From Nitrobacteraceae bacterium AZCC 2146 (GTDB taxonomy: Bacteria; Pseudomonadota; Alphaproteobacteria; Rhizobiales; Xanthobacteraceae), in the NCBI GenBank assembly GCA_036924855.1, contig JBAGRP010000001.1:4278001-4342000 (forward strand): a stretch of DNA of 64,000 nucleotides, written 5' to 3'. Positions 15,431 through 23,549 of this stretch are shown here, in pieces. The notes beneath the pieces were generated by a model. The model had not been told where the DNA came from. It saw only the letters and a list, made by a program, of their open reading frames with translations, and did not search any database. Within the stretch, counting starts at the first letter, position 1. The number at the start of each line of letters is the position of its first letter. The position numbers and the translations under genes are program-made.

Positions 15431-17260
15431 ATGGATTTCCGGCAACTACGCTATTTCACCGCGACCGTCGAGCAGCGCAGCATGAGCGCGGCGGCGCGGA
15501 TCTGCCGGGTGTCGCAGCCGACGCTCAGCACGCAGATCAGCGACCTGGAGGTTGAACTCAACGAAACACTGTTCAAGCGCGTCGCATTCGGCGTGCGTCC
15601 GACGCCGGCGGCGCAGGCGTTTTACCGGCGGCTCGCACCGGTGCTGTCGGATGCCATCCACGCCTTGCGATACATCCGCTCCGGCGATGTCAGAGGGATC
15701 CAGGACATCTCGATCGCGATCGATCAATCAGCGGCAAGCCTGCTCAGCCTGCTGGTCGGCCGTACCGCACGGCAGGTTGAGGCAAAGCATCCCCATCTCA
15801 GGATCGCGTATGGCACGTCTGAATCGGCGACGCCGCGCGAGCGGACCGGCATCCGGCTCAGCCACCGCATGGGGAAGCCGGCCGCGAAGGCGCTGTCATT
15901 CCCCGATCGCTGGGTGTTCGTCGAGATCGGTGCGCCGCGCGGGCCCGGCGCGCGCGGCGTGATCCGCGGCGGCGATCTGTCGCCATTCGACGGCTATATC
16001 GATGTGCCCCGCCTCTCCAACGAGATCCGCGCGGCGCTCGCGCAGTGGAGCGACGCCGGAACGCCGATCCTGATGAACATGACCGACGAGGATGCCGGCG
16101 AGGTGATCGCGTCGATTCTCGCCAACAACCGCGGCAGGGCACTGCTGCCGCTGCTGGCGCTGAAGCCGGACGTGCTGAAGCACCCGCGGTTGCGGATCAG
16201 CGACATCGACGCCGGCCTGCCGCCGCTGCATGTCGCGATCGAGATGTTCGACCCGCCGGACGCCGCGCGCACCGCGCTCGTCACAGCGCTGGTGAAACCG
16301 GTGCGCATGGCGACGCTGGCCGGCGATCCGCCGCCGGTGCTGCTCCCCGATGCCCGACAGCTGCGTTATTTTCTGCGCGTGCTGGAGGAAGGCACGATCT
16401 CGAGGGCCGCAGCGCGGCTCAACATCGTGCAACCCGCGGTGAGCATGCAGATTCGTGCGCTGGAGCGCGCGCTCGGCGGCGCCCTGATCGACCGCACCCA
16501 TCAGGGGGTCTCGGCGACCGACTTTGGCCGCAAGGTCCGCAACATCTTTACGCCGATGATGATGGTGCTGCAGGACGTCAACCTCGCCGCGTCGTCGGAC
16601 CGCAAGAAGGCGCGGCAGGTGCTGCGCGTCGGCACGCTGCCGGGATTGAATGAAGAAAGCCTGCTGGTGACGGCCACCACGGCGACGGTGATGGAATGGC
16701 GCGCGGCGTTTCCCAATATCGAGTTGCGGGTGGTCGAGGCGTATAGCGGCGTGCTGCTGGAATGGCTGACCGGCAACCAGATCGATATCGCCGTGGTCGA
16801 GGACATGCACGGCCTGACCTCGTTCAAGGAGACCGTGCTGTCGTCGGAGCCGCTGGCGATCCTGACCAGTGCGAAACAGGCGATCTGCGCGCCCGGCCCG
16901 ATCGACATGAGCGAGCTGTCGAAACTCAATCTGGTGCTGCCGTCGCCGCGGCACGGGTTGCGGGCGCTGCTGGATCGTAAATTTGCCGAGGAAGGCCTGC
17001 AACTGGTGCCGAAACTGCAGCTGGATTCGATGCTCTCGGCCATGCGGCTGGTCAAGGCCGGCGGCTGGGCCACAGTGATGCCGTCATCCGCCGTGCGTCA
17101 GGACATCGACGATGGCGTGCTGGTGGCGCATCCGATCGTGCGGCCGGTGATCGCGCGCGAACTGCGTTCGGTGCAACTGGCGCGCAATCCAAAGCGCTCG
17201 TGGGAAAATGAATTCATCCGGCTGTTGCGCGCGCGGCTAACGACGACATTGCTGTCTTAA
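15431..17260 (+). CDS. tandem double LysR-type transcriptional regulator
   Basis: 609 residues containing two complete LysR-type units in one chain. Unit 1 has its winged helix at about 1-60, starting MDFRQLRYF, with the recognition segment around CRVSQPTLSTQISDLE, and a diverged effector domain to about 300. Unit 2 has its winged helix at about 308-366, starting DARQLRYF, with NIVQPAVSMQIRALE, followed by a normal substrate-binding domain to 609. A usual LysR protein is about 300 residues, so this is a head-to-tail fusion. Unit 1's effector domain matches the family poorly. ATG at 15431 begins the first helix; upstream extension is not supported. It is divergent from the transporter/catabolic operon, which it probably controls. 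No frameshift is needed to read it. Confidence 0.88.
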   Translation: MDFRQLRYFTATVEQRSMSAAARICRVSQPTLSTQISDLEVELNETLFKRVAFGVRPTPAAQAFYRRLAPVLSDAIHALRYIRSGDVRGIQDISIAIDQSAASLLSLLVGRTARQVEAKHPHLRIAYGTSESATPRERTGIRLSHRMGKPAAKALSFPDRWVFVEIGAPRGPGARGVIRGGDLSPFDGYIDVPRLSNEIRAALAQWSDAGTPILMNMTDEDAGEVIASILANNRGRALLPLLALKPDVLKHPRLRISDIDAGLPPLHVAIEMFDPPDAARTALVTALVKPVRMATLAGDPPPVLLPDARQLRYFLRVLEEGTISRAAARLNIVQPAVSMQIRALERALGGALIDRTHQGVSATDFGRKVRNIFTPMMMVLQDVNLAASSDRKKARQVLRVGTLPGLNEESLLVTATTATVMEWRAAFPNIELRVVEAYSGVLLEWLTGNQIDIAVVEDMHGLTSFKETVLSSEPLAILTSAKQAICAPGPIDMSELSKLNLVLPSPRHGLRALLDRKFAEEGLQLVPKLQLDSMLSAMRLVKAGGWATVMPSSAVRQDIDDGVLVAHPIVRPVIARELRSVQLARNPKRSWENEFIRLLRARLTTTLLS

Positions 17261-17570
17261 GCGCTGCGCTGCGTCGCGCCGCTACGAGCAATACAGGGTC
17301 GATCGAATGGAGCGGCCGGACCAGCGACGCGACAAGGGATGATGCTTATTACCGTGCAAAGCCTTTAGTTAAAGCCATTCCATGATTCCTTAACTGCCGG
17401 ATAACTACCAGGAAGGGTTTCCCGGCCATTTCACCGCTAGTAATTGCAAACGGTATTCCTTGCTTCTAGTGAGTATCAGCCAACGCATCTTCGGGTTGTG
17501 CTTCGACTTCGGCATGGATGAAGACGCCTTGTTCGTCGCGAATTCACTGGCTCACCTTGGAAGGATCAGC
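17261..17570. other. intergenic stretch, no gene recognised
   Basis: 310 bases between the regulator and the small secreted protein gene. I see no ORF with a ribosome site, no clear hairpin and no repeat. The promoter for the downstream gene presumably lies in its right half. Confidence 0.5.
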
Positions 17571-17897
17571 ATGTCGAAAATCCTGCACAACATGGCGGTG
17601 TGTCTTATCGCCATCTTCATCGTGTCGGCTCCGGCGAGTGCCGCGCCGATGATCGGACAGAGCATCACCACCGACTCGCTCACCACACTGGTGTCGGGCG
17701 GTTGTGGTCCGAACGGCTGGCGCGGCCCCTGGGGCCATTGCCGCAACACGCCGTATTACGGACCGCTGCCGGGCGGCTACTATCAGGAAGGTCCCTATGT
17801 GAATAATGATTGCCCACCCGGCTACTGGCGCGGTCCGTGGGGTCACTGCCGCAACACGCCGTATCACGGCCATCTGCCAGATGGCGGCTGGAAGTAA
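17571..17897 (+). CDS. small secreted GCG/CRN tandem-repeat protein
   Basis: 108 residues: a Sec signal peptide (MSKILHNMAVCLIAIFIV, cut near ASA at 24), a GGCGPNG prefix at 43-49, and two copies of WRGPWGHCRNTPY at 50-62 and 86-98. Each is followed by a G/P-rich loop (YGPLPGG and HGHLPDGG). The pattern matches, as I remember it, the GCG-CRPN signal-plus-repeat family found in Bradyrhizobium and Methylobacterium; function unknown. ATG at 17571 has GGAAGGA upstream; the longer frame from 17460 is discarded because it would bury the signal peptide. A strong terminator follows at 17967, so it is a one-gene unit. Confidence 0.78.
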   Translation: MSKILHNMAVCLIAIFIVSAPASAAPMIGQSITTDSLTTLVSGGCGPNGWRGPWGHCRNTPYYGPLPGGYYQEGPYVNNDCPPGYWRGPWGHCRNTPYHGHLPDGGWK

Positions 17898-17966
17898 GGT
17901 TTGATCGTCTGCCCGTTGGCGCGGGTACCGCGCCAGCGTAAGTGTTCTCAGCACCAACGATATGGG

Positions 17967-17992
17967 AGGCCAGCCACAAGGCTGGCCTTTTT
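17967..17992 (+). terminator. Rho-independent terminator
   Basis: A perfect 9-bp stem, AGGCCAGCC / GGCTGGCCT, with an ACAA loop followed by TTTT. It ends the transcript of the small repeat protein gene 70 bases upstream. Confidence 0.85.
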
Positions 17993-18093
17993 GTTGCGAG
18001 CGATTCCACTGCTGCGTCGATCTCTGTTGCACGAGCCCTGTTTACTTTCAGTAGCGTTTCCGCTTTCAGTCGGGAAAAGCCTTTGGGGGAAAC

Positions 18094-19737
18094 ATGAACA
18101 GTCACTCCGCGCCAGCCCGCGCCGCATCGTCTGAGTCCGTGGAATTCGACTACATCATCGTCGGCGCAGGTTCAGCGGGATGTGTGCTTGCCAATCGGCT
18201 CAGTGCGTCCGGCAAGAACTCCGTGTTGTTGCTGGAGGCTGGTCCGAAGGACCGCAATATCTGGATCCATGTGCCGCTCGGCTATGGCAAGCTGTTCAAG
18301 GACAAGACCGTCAACTGGATGTACCAGACCGAGCCCGAGCCGGGACTGGACGGACGAACCGTCTTTCAGCCGCGCGGAAAAGTTCTCGGCGGATCGAGTT
18401 CGATCAACGGCCTGCTCTATGTGCGCGGCCAGCACGAGGATTACGATCGCTGGCGCCAGCTCGGCAACAGCGGTTGGGGCTATGACGACGTGCTGCCGTA
18501 TTTCAAGAAGGCGGAGGATCAGCAGCGCGGCGGCGACGCGTTTCACGGCGCCGGCGGTCCGTTGCCCGTCTCGGATTGGCGGCATGCGGACCCATTGTCC
18601 GAAGCCTTCATCGCGGCCGCTGCCGAGACCGGCCTGCCCTTCAATCCCGACTTCAACGGCGCATCGCAAGAAGGCGTCGGAATGTTTCAGACCACGACGC
18701 GGCGCGGGCGAAGGGCCAGCACCGCGGTGGCGTATCTGCGTCCGGCCTTGCGCCAGGGCCGTCTGCGCGTGGAGACCTCCGCGCTGGCGCAGCGCATTCT
18801 GTTCGAGGGTCGTCGCGCGGTCGGCGTCGAATACAAGCGGGACGGCATTGCCCGCACGGCGCGCGCCCGCAAGGAGGTCCTCGTCTCCAGCGGCGCCTAC
18901 AATTCGCCGCAGCTGCTGCAGCTCTCCGGCGTCGGCCCCGCCGACCTGCTACGCCAGCACGGCATCGATGTGGTGATGGAGGCCCCGGGCGTCGGCCACG
19001 ATCTGCAGGACCATATGCAGGTCAGGATGGTGATGCGCTGCGCGCAAAAGATTACGCTGAACGACGTCGTCAACCATCCCCTGCGCAAGATCTGGATGGG
19101 CCTGCGCTACGCCGCCTTCCGCACGGGGCCACTGACCATCGCCGCGGGCACCGCCGGCGCGTTCTTCAAGACCAGTCCGCGGCTGGCGACGCCGGATATC
19201 CAGATCCATTTTCTACCATTCAGCACCGACAAGATGGGCGAGGCACTGCATTCCTATTCCGGCTTCTCGGCGTCGGTCTGTCAGTTGCGGCCGGAAAGCC
19301 GCGGCTCGCTGCGAATCAGGAGCGCCGACCCTTCGGTGCCGCCAGAAATCCGCATCAACTATCTTGCCACCGAAGTCGATCGCACCGCCAATGTCGAAGG
19401 CCTGAAAATCCTGCGCCAGATGCTGCATGCCCCGGCGCTGCGCCCGTTCGTGACCGAGGAAGTCGAACCTGGCGCCAAGGTGATGAGCGATGAGGAACTG
19501 CTGGCCTACTGCCGCCAGCGCGGCAGCACGATCTATCACCCGACCTCGACATGCCGGATGGGCAATGACTCGCTCGCCGTCGTCGATCAGCGATTGCGGG
19601 TGCGCGGCATCGAAGGCCTGCGGGTAATCGATGGATCGATCATGCCGGACCTCGTCTCTGGCAACACCAACGCGGCCATCATCATGATTGCCGAAAAGGC
19701 GTCAGAGATGATTTTGGCGGATGCGCGCGGGGCCTGA
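18094..19737 (+). CDS. GMC-family FAD oxidoreductase (choline dehydrogenase-like)
   Basis: 547 residues. The FAD-binding YIIVGAGSAGCVLANRL motif is at 20-36, followed by the GMC signature GKVLGGSSSINGLLYVRG and the second signature SSGAYNSPQLLQLSGVGP. The catalytic pair is probably His482 (in YHPTSTCRMG) and Asn526 (in SGNTNAA). GMC enzymes oxidise alcohols to aldehydes or ketones, choline dehydrogenase being the best known bacterial member, but no betaine aldehyde dehydrogenase or betI lies nearby, so betA is not claimed. There is no signal peptide, so the protein is cytosolic or inner-membrane-associated. It converges with the molybdopterin oxidoreductase gene (9 bases apart). Confidence 0.88.
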   Translation: MNSHSAPARAASSESVEFDYIIVGAGSAGCVLANRLSASGKNSVLLLEAGPKDRNIWIHVPLGYGKLFKDKTVNWMYQTEPEPGLDGRTVFQPRGKVLGGSSSINGLLYVRGQHEDYDRWRQLGNSGWGYDDVLPYFKKAEDQQRGGDAFHGAGGPLPVSDWRHADPLSEAFIAAAAETGLPFNPDFNGASQEGVGMFQTTTRRGRRASTAVAYLRPALRQGRLRVETSALAQRILFEGRRAVGVEYKRDGIARTARARKEVLVSSGAYNSPQLLQLSGVGPADLLRQHGIDVVMEAPGVGHDLQDHMQVRMVMRCAQKITLNDVVNHPLRKIWMGLRYAAFRTGPLTIAAGTAGAFFKTSPRLATPDIQIHFLPFSTDKMGEALHSYSGFSASVCQLRPESRGSLRIRSADPSVPPEIRINYLATEVDRTANVEGLKILRQMLHAPALRPFVTEEVEPGAKVMSDEELLAYCRQRGSTIYHPTSTCRMGNDSLAVVDQRLRVRGIEGLRVIDGSIMPDLVSGNTNAAIIMIAEKASEMILADARGA

Positions 19738-19746
19738 GCTTTGGCG

Positions 19747-21840
19747 CTACGCCAAAGCCTTCTTCACCCACACCTTGTTGTCGTGGAACGCGGCGCCGCC
19801 ATAGGGGGCGACGGGTTCGGCGCCGGTGAGCATGTTGATGCCGTGGCCGCCGATGTGGGACTTGTTCGGGTGCACCGATTCCGCGATCAGCACGCCGCGG
19901 CGCAACCCGGAGAAAACGCGCGCGATCAGGGTCGTCTCGCCGCGCGCATTGCCGAGGGTGACGGCATCGCCATCCGCGATGGAAAGCCGCGCTGCGTCTT
20001 CCGGATGCATCATCACGCTGGGCGCGCCTTCGCGCGCTTTCGACGACGGAGTCTCGTTGAAGCTGGTATTGAGAAAGCTCCGCGACGGGCTGGTCGCCAG
20101 CCGGAATGGATGGGCGTCATCGACCGCCTCGATGATGGCCCAGTGATCCGGAAACGATGGCATCTGCTCCCACGCGCCCATCAGCCCGGCATTGGGCATC
20201 GGCACCTGCGACCAGTCGGCCTTGAAGTGAAACTTGCCGTCGGCATGGGCAAAGCCGTCGAGATAATGCGCGGTGCGGAAATCCGGCTGGATGTCGCGCC
20301 ACAAGTCCGCCTCAAGCGCGTCGATGCCGCCGCGACCGCTGACCTGCAGCGTTTCGTCGATGATCGCGCGTGGCGTCATGTCGAAGGCGCGATGATTTGC
20401 GCCGAGCCGCGACGCAAGAGCCTGCAATACATCGTGGTTGGAGCGGCATTCGCCGGGCGGATCGATCAATTTGGCGCCGACCGAAATATGCTGGTGGCCG
20501 CCGCCGTAATAGAGATCGTCATGCTCCATGAACATCGTCGCCGGCAGCACGATGTCGGCCATCGCCGCGGTCTCGGTCATGAACTGCTCATGCACCGCGA
20601 CGAACAGATCTTCGCGCGCAAAGCCCTGCCGGACCAGCGCCTGCTCCGGCGCTACCGTCATCGGATTGGTGTTCTGGATCAGCATCGCCTTGACCGGCGG
20701 ACCGTGATGCAGCGCTTCGGTGTCGCCGGTCAGCACGCGGCCGATCTTCGACTGGTCGAGCCGGCGCGTGGTCGGATCGATCGTCTCGAGTCCTTCGATC
20801 AGCGTCTTGTCGAATTTCCAGATCGCGGCGTTGTTGAAGAAGGCGCCGCCGCCCTCATGTTGCCAGGCGCCGGTGACGGTCGGTACACATAATGCGGCAT
20901 GCATTTGCGCCGCGCCATTGCGGCTGCGGGTAAACCCATAGCCGAGCCGGAAATAGGCGCGCCTGGTTTCGCCAACCAGTTTCGCAAAGGCTTCGATCTC
21001 CGCGACCGGCACGCCACAGATGGCTGACGCCCACTCCGGCGTCCGCGTGGCGAGATGCGCCTCCAGTTCGGCAGAGTGGTCGGTGTACCTTGCGAGATAG
21101 GCACGATCGGCAAGGCCGTCACGGAACAACACATGCATCACGCCGCAGGCAAAGGCGCCGTCAGTGCCAGGCCGCAGCAGGATCTTGATGTCGGCCTGCT
21201 TCATGGTGTCGTTGTCGTAGATGTCGATCGCCGCGATCTTCGCGCCGCGTTCCTTACGGGCACGCGTCGCGTGGGTCATCACATTGACCTGCGTCGATAC
21301 CGGGTTGGTGCCCCAGATCACGATCAGGTCGGACTTCGCCATTTCGCGCGGATCGACGCCGGCAACCCTGCCGGTTCCGGCCGCGAAGCCGGCCCAGGCG
21401 ATGGTGGCGCAGATGGTGCTGTAGAAGCGCGAATACTTCTTCACGTTGGCAAGCCGGTTGATACCGTCGCGCATCACCAGCCCCATGGTGCCGGCGTAGT
21501 AATATGGCCAGACCGACTCCGCGCCGAAGTCGCGCTCGGCGGCGTCGAAACGGGCCGCGATTTCGTCGAGCGCCTCGTCCCATGTGATGCGCGCGAACTG
21601 GCCAGAACCCTTCGGGCCGGTGCGGCGCATCGGATGCATCAGCCGTTCGGGGTGATGGACTCGTTCGGCGTAGCGCGCAACCTTGGCGCAGACCACGCCA
21701 GCGGTGTAGCTCTGCTGCTTCGAGCCGCGGACCCGCCCGATGGTCTGTCCATCGATCACCTCGATGTCGAGCGCGCAGGCGGAGGGGCAGTCATGCGGGC
21801 AGGTCGAATGCCGGACGTCGATCTTGGCTTGGATGTTCAT
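19747..21840 (-). CDS. molybdopterin-dependent oxidoreductase with N-terminal 4Fe-4S site
   Basis: 697 residues of the DMSO reductase/formate dehydrogenase superfamily. The N-terminal cluster site is Cys14, Cys18, Cys22 and Cys51 (CPHDCPSACALDIEV ... VVCAK). Molybdopterin-contact regions include LIVIWGTNPVSTQ and MLIQNTNPMTVAPEQ, and the C-terminal molybdopterin dinucleotide-binding domain (SRSFLNTSFNETPSS ... HPEDAARLSIADGD) is complete. No signal peptide is seen, so it is cytoplasmic. There is no partner electron-transfer subunit beside it. Proteins of this type are annotated as formate dehydrogenase- or polysulfide reductase-like without known substrate. ATG at 21840 starts directly before the cluster domain. 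Confidence 0.85.
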   Translation of the reverse strand: MNIQAKIDVRHSTCPHDCPSACALDIEVIDGQTIGRVRGSKQQSYTAGVVCAKVARYAERVHHPERLMHPMRRTGPKGSGQFARITWDEALDEIAARFDAAERDFGAESVWPYYYAGTMGLVMRDGINRLANVKKYSRFYSTICATIAWAGFAAGTGRVAGVDPREMAKSDLIVIWGTNPVSTQVNVMTHATRARKERGAKIAAIDIYDNDTMKQADIKILLRPGTDGAFACGVMHVLFRDGLADRAYLARYTDHSAELEAHLATRTPEWASAICGVPVAEIEAFAKLVGETRRAYFRLGYGFTRSRNGAAQMHAALCVPTVTGAWQHEGGGAFFNNAAIWKFDKTLIEGLETIDPTTRRLDQSKIGRVLTGDTEALHHGPPVKAMLIQNTNPMTVAPEQALVRQGFAREDLFVAVHEQFMTETAAMADIVLPATMFMEHDDLYYGGGHQHISVGAKLIDPPGECRSNHDVLQALASRLGANHRAFDMTPRAIIDETLQVSGRGGIDALEADLWRDIQPDFRTAHYLDGFAHADGKFHFKADWSQVPMPNAGLMGAWEQMPSFPDHWAIIEAVDDAHPFRLATSPSRSFLNTSFNETPSSKAREGAPSVMMHPEDAARLSIADGDAVTLGNARGETTLIARVFSGLRRGVLIAESVHPNKSHIGGHGINMLTGAEPVAPYGGAAFHDNKVWVKKALA

Positions 21841-21952
21841 GCGGGCAGGCTATCACAAGGCGGGAACGGCGAAAGCCGTGGTTCTGCGTATTCAGACAGC
21901 AGCGCGGTGCCGAAACCAGTCGTCGCGGCTGGTATTGAGCCGCGCGGCGGCT

Positions 21953-22144
21953 CTATTTTGCCAGCGCGTCGCGTTGGGCCAGGAGTTTGTCGAGTTCCTC
22001 GTTCTGCTGGGCAAGCCGATCGGCGATGCGTTCCTCACTCTGCTCGCCGGAGGCCGCGGCCGCCTGTTCGATCAACTGCCGGATGTTGTCGCGAAGCACC
22101 GCGATGCGATCATCGAGTTCGGCGGCTGAAAAGGTGGCGTTCAT
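21953..22144 (-). CDS. small predicted coiled-coil protein
   Basis: 63 residues, charged and helical, with leucine spacing typical of a short coiled coil (ELDDRIAVLRDNIRQLIEQA ... ERIADRLAQQNEELDKLL). ATG at 22144 is used because AGGAG lies 8 bases upstream; an in-frame TTG at 22150 overlaps the spacer. I do not recognise a family. It lies between the molybdopterin oxidoreductase and the old yellow enzyme genes, all on the minus strand. The downstream gap of 112 bases shows nothing clear. It could be a small structural or regulatory protein. Confidence 0.6.
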   Translation of the reverse strand: MNATFSAAELDDRIAVLRDNIRQLIEQAAAASGEQSEERIADRLAQQNEELDKLLAQRDALAK

Positions 22145-22223
22145 CGTCAATGCTCCTGGTCCGTTGCGGGCCGCAACGAGTTTACCGCGCGCGACGGCTG
22201 CTTCCTATCGAAATATCCACGCG

Positions 22224-23336
22224 CTAGCCGGCGCCGTAGAACGGATAGTCGGTGTAACCGGCAACGTCGCCGCCATAGAAGGTCGCGCGGTTATACGGCG
22301 TGAACGGCGCGTTCTGCTTGATCCGCTCCGGCAGGTCCGGATTGGCGATGAAGGCGCGGCCGAAAGCGATGGCATCGACCCTGCCGGAGGCGACGGCAGC
22401 CTCGGCGGAAGCTGAGTCGAAACCACCTGCCGTGATCAGCACGCCCGGCCACAACGGCCGGAATAGCTCGAACGCCGAGGGCACGTCGGTATGGTTAACC
22501 TCGGCGCGGCCGGCGCCGCTGCTGCGCGGCTCGACGAAATGCAGATAGGCCAGACCCCGCATGCCGAGCTTGCCGATGACATGGCTGTAAAGCGGCATCG
22601 GATCGGCCTCGCCGCTGTCGTTGGCGACGCCGTAAGGCGACAGCCGCACCGCAACACGGTCGGCGCCCCAGACCTCGATCACGGCATCGGTGACTTCCAT
22701 CAGCAGCCGGGCCCGGTTCTCGATCGAACCGCCATATTGGTCGGTGCGCAGGTTCGACCGCGACTGCAGGAATTGTTCGAGCAGGTAGCCATTGGCGCCG
22801 TGGATCTCGACGCCGTCAAAGCCAGCTGCCAGGGCGTTGCGGGCGCCCTGCCGATAAGCGTCGACGACGCCGGGAATCTCGCTGGTCTCCAGCGCGCGCG
22901 GCACCTCATAGGGTGCCGCCACACCCGAGGCTGTACGGGTGCTGCCGGAAATCGCAATTGCCGAGGGGGCGACGGGCAGCACGCCGCCGGGCTGGAACGA
23001 GGAATGCGACGCACGGCCGACATGCCAGAGCTGCAAAAAGATGATGCCGCCTTTGGCGTGCACAGCGTCGGTGACCTGGCGCCAGCCTTCGATCTGCTCG
23101 TCCGAATAGATACCCGGCGTATCCGGATTGCCACGCCCCGTCGGCGTCACCTGTGACGCCTCCGCGATAATCAGCCCGCCCGGCGTCGCGCGCTGGGCAT
23201 AGTATTCCGCGTTCAGCGCCCGCGCTGCGAGACTTGTCGTGTCTGCACGCATCCGCGTCAGCGGCGCCATGGCGACGCGATGATTGAGTTTGTAGGGACC
23301 GATCTGCAACGGCGTGAACAGCATGGGGAAATTCAT
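22224..23336 (-). CDS. nemA: old yellow enzyme-family alkene reductase
   Basis: 370 residues, FMN-dependent TIM-barrel ene-reductase of the OYE/NemA group: MAPLTRMRA (22-30), the QLWHVGRAS strand, His179/Asn182 in VEIHGANGYLLEQFL that bind the substrate carbonyl, SRSNLRTDQYGGSIENR, and the closing AIAFGRAFIANPDLP. It uses NAD(P)H to reduce activated alkenes, nitroesters or maleimides in the cytoplasm. ATG at 23336. The FdhF/YdeP-type gene diverges from it across about 213 bases, where both promoters must lie. The NemA name reflects family; the native substrate is unknown. Confidence 0.85.
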   Translation of the reverse strand: MNFPMLFTPLQIGPYKLNHRVAMAPLTRMRADTTSLAARALNAEYYAQRATPGGLIIAEASQVTPTGRGNPDTPGIYSDEQIEGWRQVTDAVHAKGGIIFLQLWHVGRASHSSFQPGGVLPVAPSAIAISGSTRTASGVAAPYEVPRALETSEIPGVVDAYRQGARNALAAGFDGVEIHGANGYLLEQFLQSRSNLRTDQYGGSIENRARLLMEVTDAVIEVWGADRVAVRLSPYGVANDSGEADPMPLYSHVIGKLGMRGLAYLHFVEPRSSGAGRAEVNHTDVPSAFELFRPLWPGVLITAGGFDSASAEAAVASGRVDAIAFGRAFIANPDLPERIKQNAPFTPYNRATFYGGDVAGYTDYPFYGAG

Positions 23337-23549
23337 CGGGACTCCATTCGAACTTCAAATCGGGCGATTGGGAAAGGTGCGCAAGCGGTAAGCGATGCTT
23401 GCTATCTATGCCGGGCTGCCCCGCTGGTCGACAAGCGGATTATGCATTCAATGAAAGTTGATGCGCATTCGTTATTGCACCGCACGCTTTGTGCTAGCGT
23501 CTTTCCAAACGGCCATATGGGCCGCTCTTGCGGCAAGGACGAATTCGCG

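Noticed and set aside
18094..19737. Naming the GMC oxidoreductase betA
   Set aside because: No betB or betI beside it, and the GMC family is too broad to assign choline from motifs alone.
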